From NCBI RefSeq assembly GCF_026262505.1, contig NC_067204.1, positions 11,922,522 to 11,986,521 of the forward strand: DNA of 64,000 nt, read 5' to 3'. The notes under the pieces are model-generated. The model saw nothing but the letters and a program-made list of their open reading frames with translations. It ran no database searches and was not told the origin of the DNA. The DNA is from Trichomonas vaginalis G3. Its lineage: Eukaryota > Parabasalia > Trichomonadida > Trichomonadidae. The translations under genes were made by a program, and so were the position numbers. Shown piece after piece: positions 1 to 8,947 of this stretch (the first letter of the stretch is position 1; every line of letters begins with the position of its first letter).

Positions 1-225
1 AATTATATATATGATAAGTAAAAGTTGTATAATTATCTTCATATTGTGCTACGAAGATATGAATTGTCAATATCCTCTTATATCTTTGTTTCAAGCTATA
101 AATAAGAGTTGTACATTCTAAAAATACTGCTTCTTCTTCCTATTATGCATAATCAAGATGAAAAAGTTAATCAACTTCATAATTAATAAAAAAAAAGTTC
201 TTTATTCTATAAATATATATAAACT
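1..225. other. AT-rich 3' flank, no gene seen
   Basis: Short AT-rich stretch downstream of the minus-strand HEAT-repeat gene. I see no ORF, RNA gene or repeat in it. Confidence 0.5.
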
Positions 226-2625
226 CTATTGTTCATTATTAGATACATCTATTTGTATACCTAATGTATTAGCTAGATTTATAGCTAACTCTTGAACCTC
301 TTTTGCAGGAGCTTCATTCACAACAACATTAAAGAATTCGATTAATTTTCCATCAGAAGCAACATTTTTCATATTTTCTGGAGCTATTTTAATCAAGCAT
401 TCTATTAACTTTAAAGTATCAATAGCCAATCTCTGAGACATCTCCAATACACCAATATTAAACTGTATAATTGCCAAAGAAGCAGCAATTGTATCATCAC
501 TTGGATTGATTTCATTGATAGTAATCATTGAATCAGCGAGAGATTCTCCGATTTCTCTTCTGTTTTTGTCTTCATACAACAGTTTGTCAACAGATTCAAT
601 TGCTGTGAAGACAACGTTGACGAATCTATCAAAGAAAAGCATCATCTCGTTCTGGTGATACTTGAACAAATTGTTTATTGCGTCGAAAGCTTCTGGTTTG
701 GATTCAGGTTCACTTTGAACAGAAGAAAGAATACGCAATAAATTAGAACCAATTTGTCCAACGTAATTCTCGAGATTGACAGGAATTTTCGATATATAAA
801 AAGTAATTGAAGAAAGAGCCAAAGATTGATGAACTCTTTCAGCCAATTCATCTGTATAATTAAGTATTACATTCATTGTTGATGGCAATAGCTTGGAAGT
901 GCCTTCAGCAAATGTACAAGCAGCCATGCATTGAATTGCTTCGGGAATGTCAAATTTTTCATAACATTCTTTCGCAATTTTGTACAAAGGAATGGAAAAT
1001 GGTCTTGAATCAGGCATTCCTGTTATCAAACTCTCTTTAGCAATAACTAACGCAATTGCTGCGAGCTGTTCTTTGTTTTCTTCCAGGGCAAGTGAAGCTA
1101 GAGCTGATGCATCTGCTAAATAAGGTGATGACCATTCGCTGCTCCCAAATTTGTTCAAAATTGTATAAGCACAATTTAATGAACCAACGGTTTTGAGATT
1201 ATATAGTTCTTGGAACAATTCGGAGTGATTCTCAAAACTTGGCAATGAACAAATGGACTCAATAAGTTCACCGGCGGCTTGAGAAATCTCCGTTGTTTCA
1301 GATGAACACAAGTTTAATAAGTCTTCTGATAAAAGTGAAGTCAAAGTTTCATCAGAAGTTAATTTGACAATTGATGTCAACAAATTCAATGCTGCGTATT
1401 GAATGCGTTGGTTTTCGCTGCCTGCAAAACTAACAGCTGCTTCAAGGCACTCAGGAAGTATCGATTCGTCTGCTTGCATCTCGAGAATTGCGTTCATAAT
1501 TCGCAAGGAAACTTCGATTTCTGGTTCTGATGAAGAAATTCCGTTTTGAACGAATTCCCAGATTGCAGGAAGTTTCTCGCTGATTACTGATGAGTTCATG
1601 ATCAAATTAAGTAAACATGCAAGTGCTGTATCGAATATTTCGTTGGTTTCAACAAATTCAGTGTCAATTGACAAAGAAATAGCGAGTAATGGCTGAAGAA
1701 GGCTGTCAAACCTGTTGTATGCGATCTGTAGACAACTTTCGCCTTCTGTTTCTGCTTCTGCCAAGATAATTTCATCCATTATCGAAATTGCACGCCAGGA
1801 AACTTCAGCATCATCAGATGAGATCAATTGGACAATGAAGTCGATGAGTTCTGATGCAATGGAAAGCCACTGATACCATTCCTGGCAGAGACTTAACCAA
1901 AAATCTAAAGATGGCTGTAAAAGTTCATCAATTTGAGTAAACTGAATGAGAGATTGTAAGAGACGAATAAATTCTGGCTGTTCGATAGTGAAAATTGTTT
2001 GGAAATAAGGAGTTAATTGAGAAACAACGCCAATTAAAGCATTTGCTATGGGAACTGATGGTGATGACTCTATCATTGGAAGTAAAATGCTAACTGTATG
2101 TCTGACTAAGTCTGCTTCGTGTGATTGCATGCCAAAGAAATCAGATAAAACATTTAAATAACAAACTTTAATTTCTTCGGAATTTTCGCCGGCTGTGACA
2201 CTTTGTAAGACTTGTTCTAATGGATTTGGTGTTATTTCGTGATATAATAGCATTGTAATTGAAATTGCAATAATTTGAACTGCGCAATTGCGAACTGATT
2301 CATTATTTACGCTTAAAACTTCGTGTAGAGTTGTTAAATATTGTTGTAATTGCTCTGGTGGAATGATGCAATAATTATTAATGGAATCACCTGTTTTGTA
2401 AAGCTTATATGCCTTAAGAGAGTTTCTGTATGGGAAAATAAGTAGTGCTAAGCATCCATTTAGTAATTCTGGTTTATGTGTTAAGACTGTGAACAATCCT
2501 TGAACATATTCAACAGGACAGTTGATATTAAATTCATCAAAATACTTTGTTATCCTCTTCTGAACCTTATCATCTGGGGTATTAAGATTTGAAACAGCTT
2601 CCGCAAGCTGATTCAAGTCGATCAT
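226..2625 (-). CDS. HEAT/ARM-repeat protein, importin-beta-like
   Basis: A 799-residue protein starting at the ATG at 2625; the upstream in-frame TTG is not needed, and a TCAAAATTT Inr-like site lies about 20 nt upstream. It is made throughout of amphipathic helix pairs rich in Leu, Ile, Ala and Glu, as in HEAT or ARM solenoids, with no membrane segment, signal peptide or catalytic motif. Helix-turn-helix blocks such as VRNCAVQIIAISI (about residue 115) look like those of karyopherin-beta receptors, and the length fits that superfamily. A role as a nuclear transport receptor is inferred from the fold only; another HEAT scaffold is possible. A second solenoid protein of similar type is encoded at 4500. 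Confidence 0.6.
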   Translation of the reverse strand: MIDLNQLAEAVSNLNTPDDKVQKRITKYFDEFNINCPVEYVQGLFTVLTHKPELLNGCLALLIFPYRNSLKAYKLYKTGDSINNYCIIPPEQLQQYLTTLHEVLSVNNESVRNCAVQIIAISITMLLYHEITPNPLEQVLQSVTAGENSEEIKVCYLNVLSDFFGMQSHEADLVRHTVSILLPMIESSPSVPIANALIGVVSQLTPYFQTIFTIEQPEFIRLLQSLIQFTQIDELLQPSLDFWLSLCQEWYQWLSIASELIDFIVQLISSDDAEVSWRAISIMDEIILAEAETEGESCLQIAYNRFDSLLQPLLAISLSIDTEFVETNEIFDTALACLLNLIMNSSVISEKLPAIWEFVQNGISSSEPEIEVSLRIMNAILEMQADESILPECLEAAVSFAGSENQRIQYAALNLLTSIVKLTSDETLTSLLSEDLLNLCSSETTEISQAAGELIESICSLPSFENHSELFQELYNLKTVGSLNCAYTILNKFGSSEWSSPYLADASALASLALEENKEQLAAIALVIAKESLITGMPDSRPFSIPLYKIAKECYEKFDIPEAIQCMAACTFAEGTSKLLPSTMNVILNYTDELAERVHQSLALSSITFYISKIPVNLENYVGQIGSNLLRILSSVQSEPESKPEAFDAINNLFKYHQNEMMLFFDRFVNVVFTAIESVDKLLYEDKNRREIGESLADSMITINEINPSDDTIAASLAIIQFNIGVLEMSQRLAIDTLKLIECLIKIAPENMKNVASDGKLIEFFNVVVNEAPAKEVQELAINLANTLGIQIDVSNNEQ

Positions 2626-3036
2626 CAAAATTCAGACAAATTTTGATAATGTCTTGTTCTAAAATCTTGAAATAAATTTGCAAAATAACTTAATTTTTTA
2701 ACTGAGTGCTTGTATACCTATATAATTATTCACAAATTCTCGCTAAAATCTTGATATTTTAAATTCAAATCCTTTATTATTATATTTAATGTGAAGTTAA
2801 CTAATTTAAATACGAGCATTTATAGAACTTGTTTGAGTTCTATTCGAAATAGACTTTGTTATGTTAAGAATAAATTGATGAATTCAAAAAATGAATTAGA
2901 GTAATAAAAACTGTATTGGATCTTTAAGAAATAGTATAGTAGTAAAATATTTTGAGTTTATTTAAAACAGATATTTTTGGAATAAGGACTTTCTAAAAAT
3001 ATAAAATAATTCAAAGCGAAACTAACATAAATAAAA
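2626..3036. other. Intergenic region, AT-rich
   Basis: About 410 bp between two minus-strand genes. It must hold the promoter of the HEAT-repeat gene near 2630-2660. I see no RNA gene, TIR or tandem repeat. Confidence 0.4.
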
Positions 3037-3363
3037 TTACTTTTGATTTTTTTTCTGGCTAATGCACTTGAGTGCCTTTTGTGTATGCTGTAGAATTTGT
3101 TCGTTTGTAACAGGAGGAGATCTCATGCGGTTCTGATCAACATCAGTACTGCTATCATCTGTATCAATACTTCTATCCCAAAGACCAGCTCTTTCGAGTT
3201 CAGTTTCGACGAGATTTAAGATTCTGATAATTTCATCTTTTGTTCCATCAATTGTTCCTTGATCTGTGATATTTGTAGATTTCCAAAGACCAAGTCTTTC
3301 GAGATCCGCAAGTAAACGTCTGATCTGAGCAACGTTTGCGAGTCTTTCCGCTGCGTGATTCAT
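3037..3363 (-). CDS. Small hypothetical protein with duplicated helical motif
   Basis: A 108-residue protein; the first ATG is at 3363, and the ORF upstream of it opens only with TTG. Two related helical segments are visible: residues about 10-27 (IRRLLADLERLGLW) and about 45-65 (ILNLVETELERAGLW). Each ends in a Leu-Trp pair followed by a polar linker, so an internal duplication is likely. The C-terminus is Lys/Gln-rich. No family is recognised. The gene is divergent from the rhomboid-like gene with only 57 bp between the two ATGs, so the promoters overlap. It could be a parabasalid-specific regulatory or scaffold protein, but that is speculation. Confidence 0.6.
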   Translation of the reverse strand: MNHAAERLANVAQIRRLLADLERLGLWKSTNITDQGTIDGTKDEIIRILNLVETELERAGLWDRSIDTDDSSTDVDQNRMRSPPVTNEQILQHTQKALKCISQKKNQK

Positions 3364-3403
3364 TGTCAAATTTGAGATGCTCTGTTTATTGTCACTTTTC
3401 TTG

Positions 3404-3412
3404 TCACATTTT
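3404..3412 (+). promoter_or_regulatory. Inr of rhomboid-like gene
   Basis: TCACATTTT fits the trichomonad Inr consensus (TCA, pyrimidine, then A/T). It lies 9 nt before the ATG at 3421, the normal spacing for the very short 5' UTRs of this group. Confidence 0.6.
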
Positions 3413-3420
3413 CAAAAGTG

Positions 3421-4191
3421 ATGGAGCAAATTACGAAATATCCGATTAGCAAACCACAACCTGCGACAGTTTGCATCATCACAACACTCATCATAGTATA
3501 TGTTTCAATGCAAATGAAAGTTGAATACCGTGAATATTGGAAATATGCTCTAATTCCATACGAAATCGAGATTAGAAACTTCTGGAAGCTGTTTACATCT
3601 CCGTTTGTCCATTCATCTTTTCCGCATTTATTTTTAAATATCGTTTTTATTTGGCAACGTTTCTCCCATATAGAAAAACGAGCAGGAATGGCTTTCTTAT
3701 TCATGCATGTATTCCTTTTTAGTGTTCTTATTGGTCTTACTTACTCTGGAATAATAATTTTATTCTCTGTTGCAGGATGTTTCGGTTTATACTACAAACC
3801 CGTCATCGGTATGACTTCTATTTTGCTTGCATTAAACGTAATTGAATCACAACTGTCTTCAAATCCATATTCTTCATTACTCGGTTTAATTCACGTTCCA
3901 ACAAGATGGCTACCTATTGCAATATCTATAACTTACCACATAGCGCTCAGTAACGTTTCTACATTCGCTCATATCTGCGCTCTTACAGTTGGTTACACTT
4001 ATTGGCTAATAGTAGGAAAAGGCCTTCGCAGACTTTGGGGAACAACAGATCCAATGGCTCTCAAGAAGAATGAAGAGCCGTCTCCTCCATTCAAGCTTCC
4101 TGGAACTATTATTGCAACTTTCGAAATTAAATCCCCTAATGGAGTTCTTTCTAACTCAGAAGATGATGAGCTTGCAAATTCAAATAACTAG
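3421..4191 (+). CDS. Rhomboid-like polytopic membrane protein, probable pseudoprotease
   Basis: A 256-residue protein with about six hydrophobic segments. Rhomboid landmarks are present in order: WKLFTSPFVHSSFPHLFLNIVF (H and N of TM2, split here for description around residues 60-80), the TM4 motif IGMTSILLALNV, and a TM6 His in FAHICALTVGY. Aligned by eye with RHBDD1-type rhomboids (GFSGVLFAL), the catalytic Ser position is occupied by Thr, while a Ser follows one residue later. It is therefore likely either an inactive rhomboid (as in UBAC2 or derlin relatives) or an enzyme with a displaced nucleophile. The cytosolic tail of about 55 residues is polar and acidic. An ER or Golgi location and a role in membrane-protein quality control are inferred from the family. 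The ATG at 3421 was chosen because the preceding GTG is not needed and an Inr lies 9 nt upstream. Confidence 0.75.
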   Translation: MEQITKYPISKPQPATVCIITTLIIVYVSMQMKVEYREYWKYALIPYEIEIRNFWKLFTSPFVHSSFPHLFLNIVFIWQRFSHIEKRAGMAFLFMHVFLFSVLIGLTYSGIIILFSVAGCFGLYYKPVIGMTSILLALNVIESQLSSNPYSSLLGLIHVPTRWLPIAISITYHIALSNVSTFAHICALTVGYTYWLIVGKGLRRLWGTTDPMALKKNEEPSPPFKLPGTIIATFEIKSPNGVLSNSEDDELANSNN

Positions 4192-4499
4192 AATCTTTAT
4201 TCTACATAGAAATTTTAATTTTTATATTATTGTTTGTATTTGATATAAAACTATGTCTTAATGAGACATGTAACTTGAATTCACTCATTTTTCCAGCTGT
4301 GCAACAGTTTTTGAAGTCTTTGAAATGAAATTTTTTATGTATAAAAATGGATTTTTATACCATAGTTATATTCAACATCCAACCAAAACATTAAATGATC
4401 TAAGAATTTAGATGAACTTCTCTTGGAAAACGAAATTTTGAAACAACGATTTTCAAATTATATCAAATCTAGTTTACAATAATCGTACTAAAATCAAAA
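4192..4499. other. Intergenic region, AT-rich
   Basis: About 308 bp between two plus-strand genes. No ORF or repeat is evident. The last bases (TCAAAAAATG across 4493-4502) give a possible Inr immediately before the next gene. Confidence 0.4.
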
Positions 4500-7400
4500 A
4501 TGGATGAAAATCCGTATATTGAGTTAAAAACCTTGCTATTAGCGGATGTTACTGACAACGAAGCAACCTTTGCACTAAATCGATACATCCAAAACCCTAA
4601 TTGTTTAGAATTATTTGATTTATTCCTTGAAGAAGGTTCACAAAGAGATGATATTTATTTCAAAACACTTCAATCAATTAATGTGTTATTAAGCAAGCGA
4701 GGGTGCCTTGTTCCAGTCGAAAAACTTCAAAGGCACACCGAAATTCTTTCAAACTTTTTAGTAAGGGAAACAACAAATGCCGCGAAAGAGCAAAATTCTC
4801 ACAGAGAATTATCATTAGTACTTGCTACTTCATACCGAGTTTTGCTTGAACAGTCAAGTTCCGAACAACTTCAATTTCTTCACCAAATTTTGTCACAAGG
4901 AAACAGAATTCAAAAGCGTATCGCATTAAATACACTTCGAGAATTAGTATCCAACATAAAAACAGAGCAATTTCAACTTACAGATCAAAAATACATCGAA
5001 TTCAGAGTAAAGTTCCAAAAAACATATCTTGCGTCCTTCTTCCAAGCAGCTGTTCCATTTCTCGACCAGCCAGATGACGATCTTTGCACACATCCCGGTG
5101 TAAAACTTTTATATGAATGTTTATTCTACAACTGTCGCCAAGAAGACATGCTTCAATACAGATTCACTGTTCCTGACGATTGGGTTGATTTCTACCAAGA
5201 TCCGATGTTCCCACAAAAGTTATTTGCGATTTTCAATTACGGCAACTCCAAAGCCATTGAAAAGATGAACAACAACGATAACTCCCCAGAAAAGATCGAA
5301 CTAGAGAATATGGCAAAAGATTCTCTCGATACTTTGTTATTATTCTGTTCCGCGGTTGATTCCACTTGGAAGGCCATTGACAAGCACATGGACTTCATTA
5401 AGTCAATTGCAGGCAGTATCATTGAGATTTTCGAAACAGGAATGCAAATAATCCCTCCAGTAAATCTTGCCTTATCCAGATTGATTTGTAAGATTGGTTT
5501 GGTCCTCCCGATCCAGCACTTCATGAGTACAACAGAATTAGCCCAACCTTTCTTCGCAAATGTCCAAAATTACACTTTGGCCCAATTTCAGAACCAAACC
5601 TTCAAAGAAGATGACATGAACAAGATATGTGGTTATCTCTTGAACTTCTGGGGAAGGGCCTCGTCCGTCTATTCCGTAAATCCTCCGAAAATGGGAGATT
5701 TATCTGGAATTTTCATCGATATCTTCAAGAATTACGTTGATTCATTCCTTACTGGAATCATTACGAGTAATGAGGCCAACGAATATATCTCAAAAACTGA
5801 CTTTTTGACAAATTTCGAATTTCTTTGGAATGTTGCGGCCATTGATACAGAATCATGCATCAACTTCTTGAATGAGAAGATCTACGAGTGTATCAACTTC
5901 ATTTCCCAAGAAAATTCCGTAAGAGAATGCTTATTAAGACTTGCTTCAATTATTTTGATGATTTCGAGCAGATTCTCAGCCAGACCATACGGATACAGCC
6001 GTTCCATGTCAAACGAAACAATTTCGAACCTCGCAACCCTTACTCAGTCCATATTTAACATAATGGGAGCGACTGCAGGCATAATGGAAGGTCTAGTTCA
6101 GAATTACAGACCGGAGATCAGTACTATGGAGATTGCTTTGGTCAATTTCGCAAACGCATTCAAGAGAGACATGTTTACAACAGATAGAGATAATATCTCA
6201 AAAATTTATGAGGCCATGCAACTTCCTAATGGTCGCAAAGTCGCTTTTGATAACTTTGTTACACGTTTCATCAATGATTTGATCATTTTCAACGGTCAAA
6301 CTGATTTAATCAAAAGAATCTTACAATATATCGATGATATGACAAATGTATCATGCGTAAAGGCCGTGCATGAGCTTTCCAATACAAATGAGAACATTAT
6401 TAAGCTCATTACAAGGCAAACTTTTATTTCTATCCAAGCTGACGAACCAAAGGCCTACAAGAAGCTTACAACCATGCTAAATACAATATACGGACGTAAT
6501 ATCAAGTCCACAGAAGCTCTGAATCTGTTTTTGGACCACTTTGATGAGAAATTTAAAATAATAAGCCAATCAGGGTTCGAAGACAGATACGAAGTACTCA
6601 CAATATTCTGTGAGATCAGAGGATTGCTCAAAGGTATCCAAGTTTCGGAGTTTTTGTACGTAGCAAAAAGATATATGAATAATTACGTCGAATACGCCTT
6701 GGAATGCCTTGCAAAATACGCTGCAATGTCTGATGATGACATAGAAGCTGACGTTATCTTCAAAGCCATTGTATTATCTTGGTTATACATCGCATCCAAC
6801 AAAGGAATGAAGATTGTCATACCTACGAGGAGCGCTGATGGCATAAGGATCTTCACTCATACACTCCGATTCGTCGAAACCATCATAAACTGCTCTCCTG
6901 AAAATTCTCCTCGTAAACTCAGCGCTTTCAGGGTTATCCATGCATCTTTGAGCCAGTCTTATGTCAATTTTGGCGTAATGAACTACTTCAAAGATGAAAA
7001 TCCTGAGAGAATGCTCGGAATTTACTTTGATTTGTTAATTTGCGTATTGGGGAACAATTTGGATCAAGATCCACTAACAGATGAAAAATGTCTTAACGCT
7101 ATTGTAGCAAGTATTACTTGTATAGCGAGTATCTTCCCTGTTTTTATTATTTCGGAACCAGAACTGTTCCAAGCGGCCTTGAAGTTCTTAAAGAGGGCTC
7201 TCAAAGCTAAGGAGCTTCCAAATATCTGGAAGGAGTGCTGCAGAGCCATTTTCAAGTTAATTGTTGCCGTTTTGACTAATAACCCTGAAAATAACGGAGC
7301 AACAGGTAAAGTCGATGCAGCATGGCTATTCGAATGTCTGATTAAGCATTTTGTGTTGATTTTAGACACAATTTTGCAACAAACGAAATCTTCATCAGAT

Positions 7401-7661
7401 GAAGCTGCTCCTCCACTCTTCTTGATTATTAAATACGCTCCTGACCAATGCCAGGAAATCTTTAGAATTGTAATTGAAGCATTTGGAGATAATGCACCTC
7501 AAGTGGCCCAAATCTTCGAAAGATTGCAAGAATTGGTCGTTCAATCTGATAATGTTCTCGATGCTCCTCCGGCATTCAAGAACGCTTTGCCCAAGTTTAA
7601 GACGGAAATGTCAAGATTCCCAATTTCTATTTTGAATTTGTTTGAAAAACGCAAACAATAA
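4500..7661 (+). CDS. Exportin/importin-beta superfamily protein, exportin-7-like
   Basis: A 1,053-residue all-helical solenoid protein. The length is typical of the large exportins (XPO7, XPO4, CRM1; about 1,000-1,150 residues). The N-terminus is acidic, and residues about 50-90 (YFKTLQSINVLL and following) resemble the CRM1/Xpo1 N-terminal repeats. Mid-protein segments such as ICGYLLNFWGRASSVYSV (about residue 380) resemble the exportin-7/RanBP17 region by eye. There is no membrane segment or enzyme motif. The expected role is Ran-dependent transport through the nuclear pore. Assignment to XPO7 over other karyopherins is tentative. The stop is followed by AATC and an AT-rich 3' end. Confidence 0.6.
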   Translation: MDENPYIELKTLLLADVTDNEATFALNRYIQNPNCLELFDLFLEEGSQRDDIYFKTLQSINVLLSKRGCLVPVEKLQRHTEILSNFLVRETTNAAKEQNSHRELSLVLATSYRVLLEQSSSEQLQFLHQILSQGNRIQKRIALNTLRELVSNIKTEQFQLTDQKYIEFRVKFQKTYLASFFQAAVPFLDQPDDDLCTHPGVKLLYECLFYNCRQEDMLQYRFTVPDDWVDFYQDPMFPQKLFAIFNYGNSKAIEKMNNNDNSPEKIELENMAKDSLDTLLLFCSAVDSTWKAIDKHMDFIKSIAGSIIEIFETGMQIIPPVNLALSRLICKIGLVLPIQHFMSTTELAQPFFANVQNYTLAQFQNQTFKEDDMNKICGYLLNFWGRASSVYSVNPPKMGDLSGIFIDIFKNYVDSFLTGIITSNEANEYISKTDFLTNFEFLWNVAAIDTESCINFLNEKIYECINFISQENSVRECLLRLASIILMISSRFSARPYGYSRSMSNETISNLATLTQSIFNIMGATAGIMEGLVQNYRPEISTMEIALVNFANAFKRDMFTTDRDNISKIYEAMQLPNGRKVAFDNFVTRFINDLIIFNGQTDLIKRILQYIDDMTNVSCVKAVHELSNTNENIIKLITRQTFISIQADEPKAYKKLTTMLNTIYGRNIKSTEALNLFLDHFDEKFKIISQSGFEDRYEVLTIFCEIRGLLKGIQVSEFLYVAKRYMNNYVEYALECLAKYAAMSDDDIEADVIFKAIVLSWLYIASNKGMKIVIPTRSADGIRIFTHTLRFVETIINCSPENSPRKLSAFRVIHASLSQSYVNFGVMNYFKDENPERMLGIYFDLLICVLGNNLDQDPLTDEKCLNAIVASITCIASIFPVFIISEPELFQAALKFLKRALKAKELPNIWKECCRAIFKLIVAVLTNNPENNGATGKVDAAWLFECLIKHFVLILDTILQQTKSSSDEAAPPLFLIIKYAPDQCQEIFRIVIEAFGDNAPQVAQIFERLQELVVQSDNVLDAPPAFKNALPKFKTEMSRFPISILNLFEKRKQ

Positions 7662-8194
7662 ATCGTATATATTTATTTTTATAAAACTTTATATTTTTTT
7701 GTTTGGAAATCTTTAATTTCAAAAATAATTTCAGTGATATTCTCTCGATTAAGTTCCTTTCGGTGATGTTCTATCAACCTTCTGTGAGAGTGTAAGTAAT
7801 AGAGACTTAAACCATGAAAATGAGTTTAATTTCAATAATAATCTCAAATTCAGTTTCTTTCAGTGAAATTCTCTCAATTCAGTTTCTTTTGGTGAAGTTA
7901 TCTCAACCTTCTGTGAGAGTTTTAGTTATAGAGACCCAAACAATGAAAATGAGTTTAATTTCAAAAATCATCTCAAATTTCTTTCAAAATCATAAATGTT
8001 TTCAAGCTTAAAAATATGGTTTGGGAAATACTATCTTTGTTTTTTCCAAATAAAATATAGTTTCCTTTATTCTTATATTTTGTCCATGAAACTAGCATTT
8101 TTCATGAAACAAGTAAGTAACATGGGCTTCTATTAACTTTTCCAATATTTTTACAGCTTGAATATTATTTAAATTTAAATTATTTTTAAACAAA
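7662..8194. repeat. Intergenic with two tandem ~125-bp imperfect repeats
   Basis: Two imperfect copies of a unit of about 125 bp lie at about 7736-7860 and 7861-7985. Shared pieces include AACCTTCTGTGAGAGT and ATGAAAATGAGTTTAATTTC. The short ORF across them (7814-8011) is a by-product of the repeat and is not called. A related fragment (GAGACATAATCCATGAAAATGA) is found near 24775, so the unit may be a dispersed repeat. Confidence 0.55.
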
Positions 8195-8554
8195 TTAATT
8201 TGAACGGACTAAGCCTCTGATGAAAGTAAGATATGATTGTAAAGTTTCATCACTGATTCTCTCGAGTGAAGCACAGCAAAGTTTAGCCATTGCCGCGTCT
8301 TGTGGAACCAAATTGCAGAGAGTAACAATTTCATATGGAGATAATACATCAGATAAATATGACTTGATTGATTCTAAGTCTTCTGCATTTTGAAAATGTG
8401 AAAATTCTAAAGCGTATTCGTATGATTGGCCAATAAGATCATCATTTTGGTTTGCTTCGAAAGCTGACGATTTCAGACGTTGAGCTACTTCGAAATTTGT
8501 GAGACAGACGTTTTCAGTAATGAACTTTTCATCGTACTTGATCTGCGTAGCCAT
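8195..8554 (-). CDS. RPB4: RNA polymerase subunit of the RPB4/RPC9 family
   Basis: A 119-residue protein. The C-terminal HRDC-like helical core is clear: LSPYEIVTLCNLVPQDAA followed by SLERISDETLQSYL. This matches the RPB4 pattern of L-x-P-x-E-x-x-x-L-x-N-L-x-P, a conserved SLE-R segment, then the last helix. RPB4 pairs with RPB7 to form the polymerase stalk. The Pol III homologue RPC9/CRCP has the same fold and cannot be excluded; the shortness of the protein and the N-terminal acidic helix fit RPB4. The start at 8554 is chosen over an ATG 33 nt upstream because a perfect Inr (TCACTTTTT) lies about 10 nt before it, which would place the upstream ATG outside the transcript. Confidence 0.8.
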   Translation of the reverse strand: MATQIKYDEKFITENVCLTNFEVAQRLKSSAFEANQNDDLIGQSYEYALEFSHFQNAEDLESIKSYLSDVLSPYEIVTLCNLVPQDAAMAKLCCASLERISDETLQSYLTFIRGLVRSN

Positions 8555-8563
8555 TTTCCTGTC

Positions 8564-8573
8564 TAAAAAGTGA
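8564..8573 (-). promoter_or_regulatory. Inr that fixes the RPB4 start
   Basis: On the minus strand TCACTTTTTA lies 10 nt before the ATG at 8554. It is a consensus Inr and argues against the longer ORF that begins at 8587. Confidence 0.7.
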
Positions 8574-8587
8574 CAGAATGAAACCAA

Positions 8588-8947
8588 GTTTACATAACAA
8601 ATTATAACTGATGAATCAAATTAATATTAAAAACTATATTGTATCGAATTTACTGAAAAATATGGTTTTATTTTCAGTTTTATTGATGAATTTGGATTTG
8701 ATATTGATGAATAGATGCATATAAAGTCTTAACTTTTGTAAAATGATATAACACATGTATTGTAAAGTATATATGTTTAGTAACTGGTTTCCAAAAACAT
8801 AATTTTGATTGCAATTCTTCAATATGAAAGATATTGTTAAGGTTTTTCAATATGTAAATGAGCAATTTCGTGTTTAAAAATCATATTTTAAAAAAATTTT
8901 TAGTATAATTTCAACAAACAAATATTTTTTAATCTTTTTTTTTACAA
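8588..8947. other. Intergenic region, very AT-rich
   Basis: About 360 bp. Two short overlapping minus-strand ORFs here are rich in Ile, Asn, Lys and Tyr with no conserved pattern, and look like chance ORFs. Confidence 0.4.
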
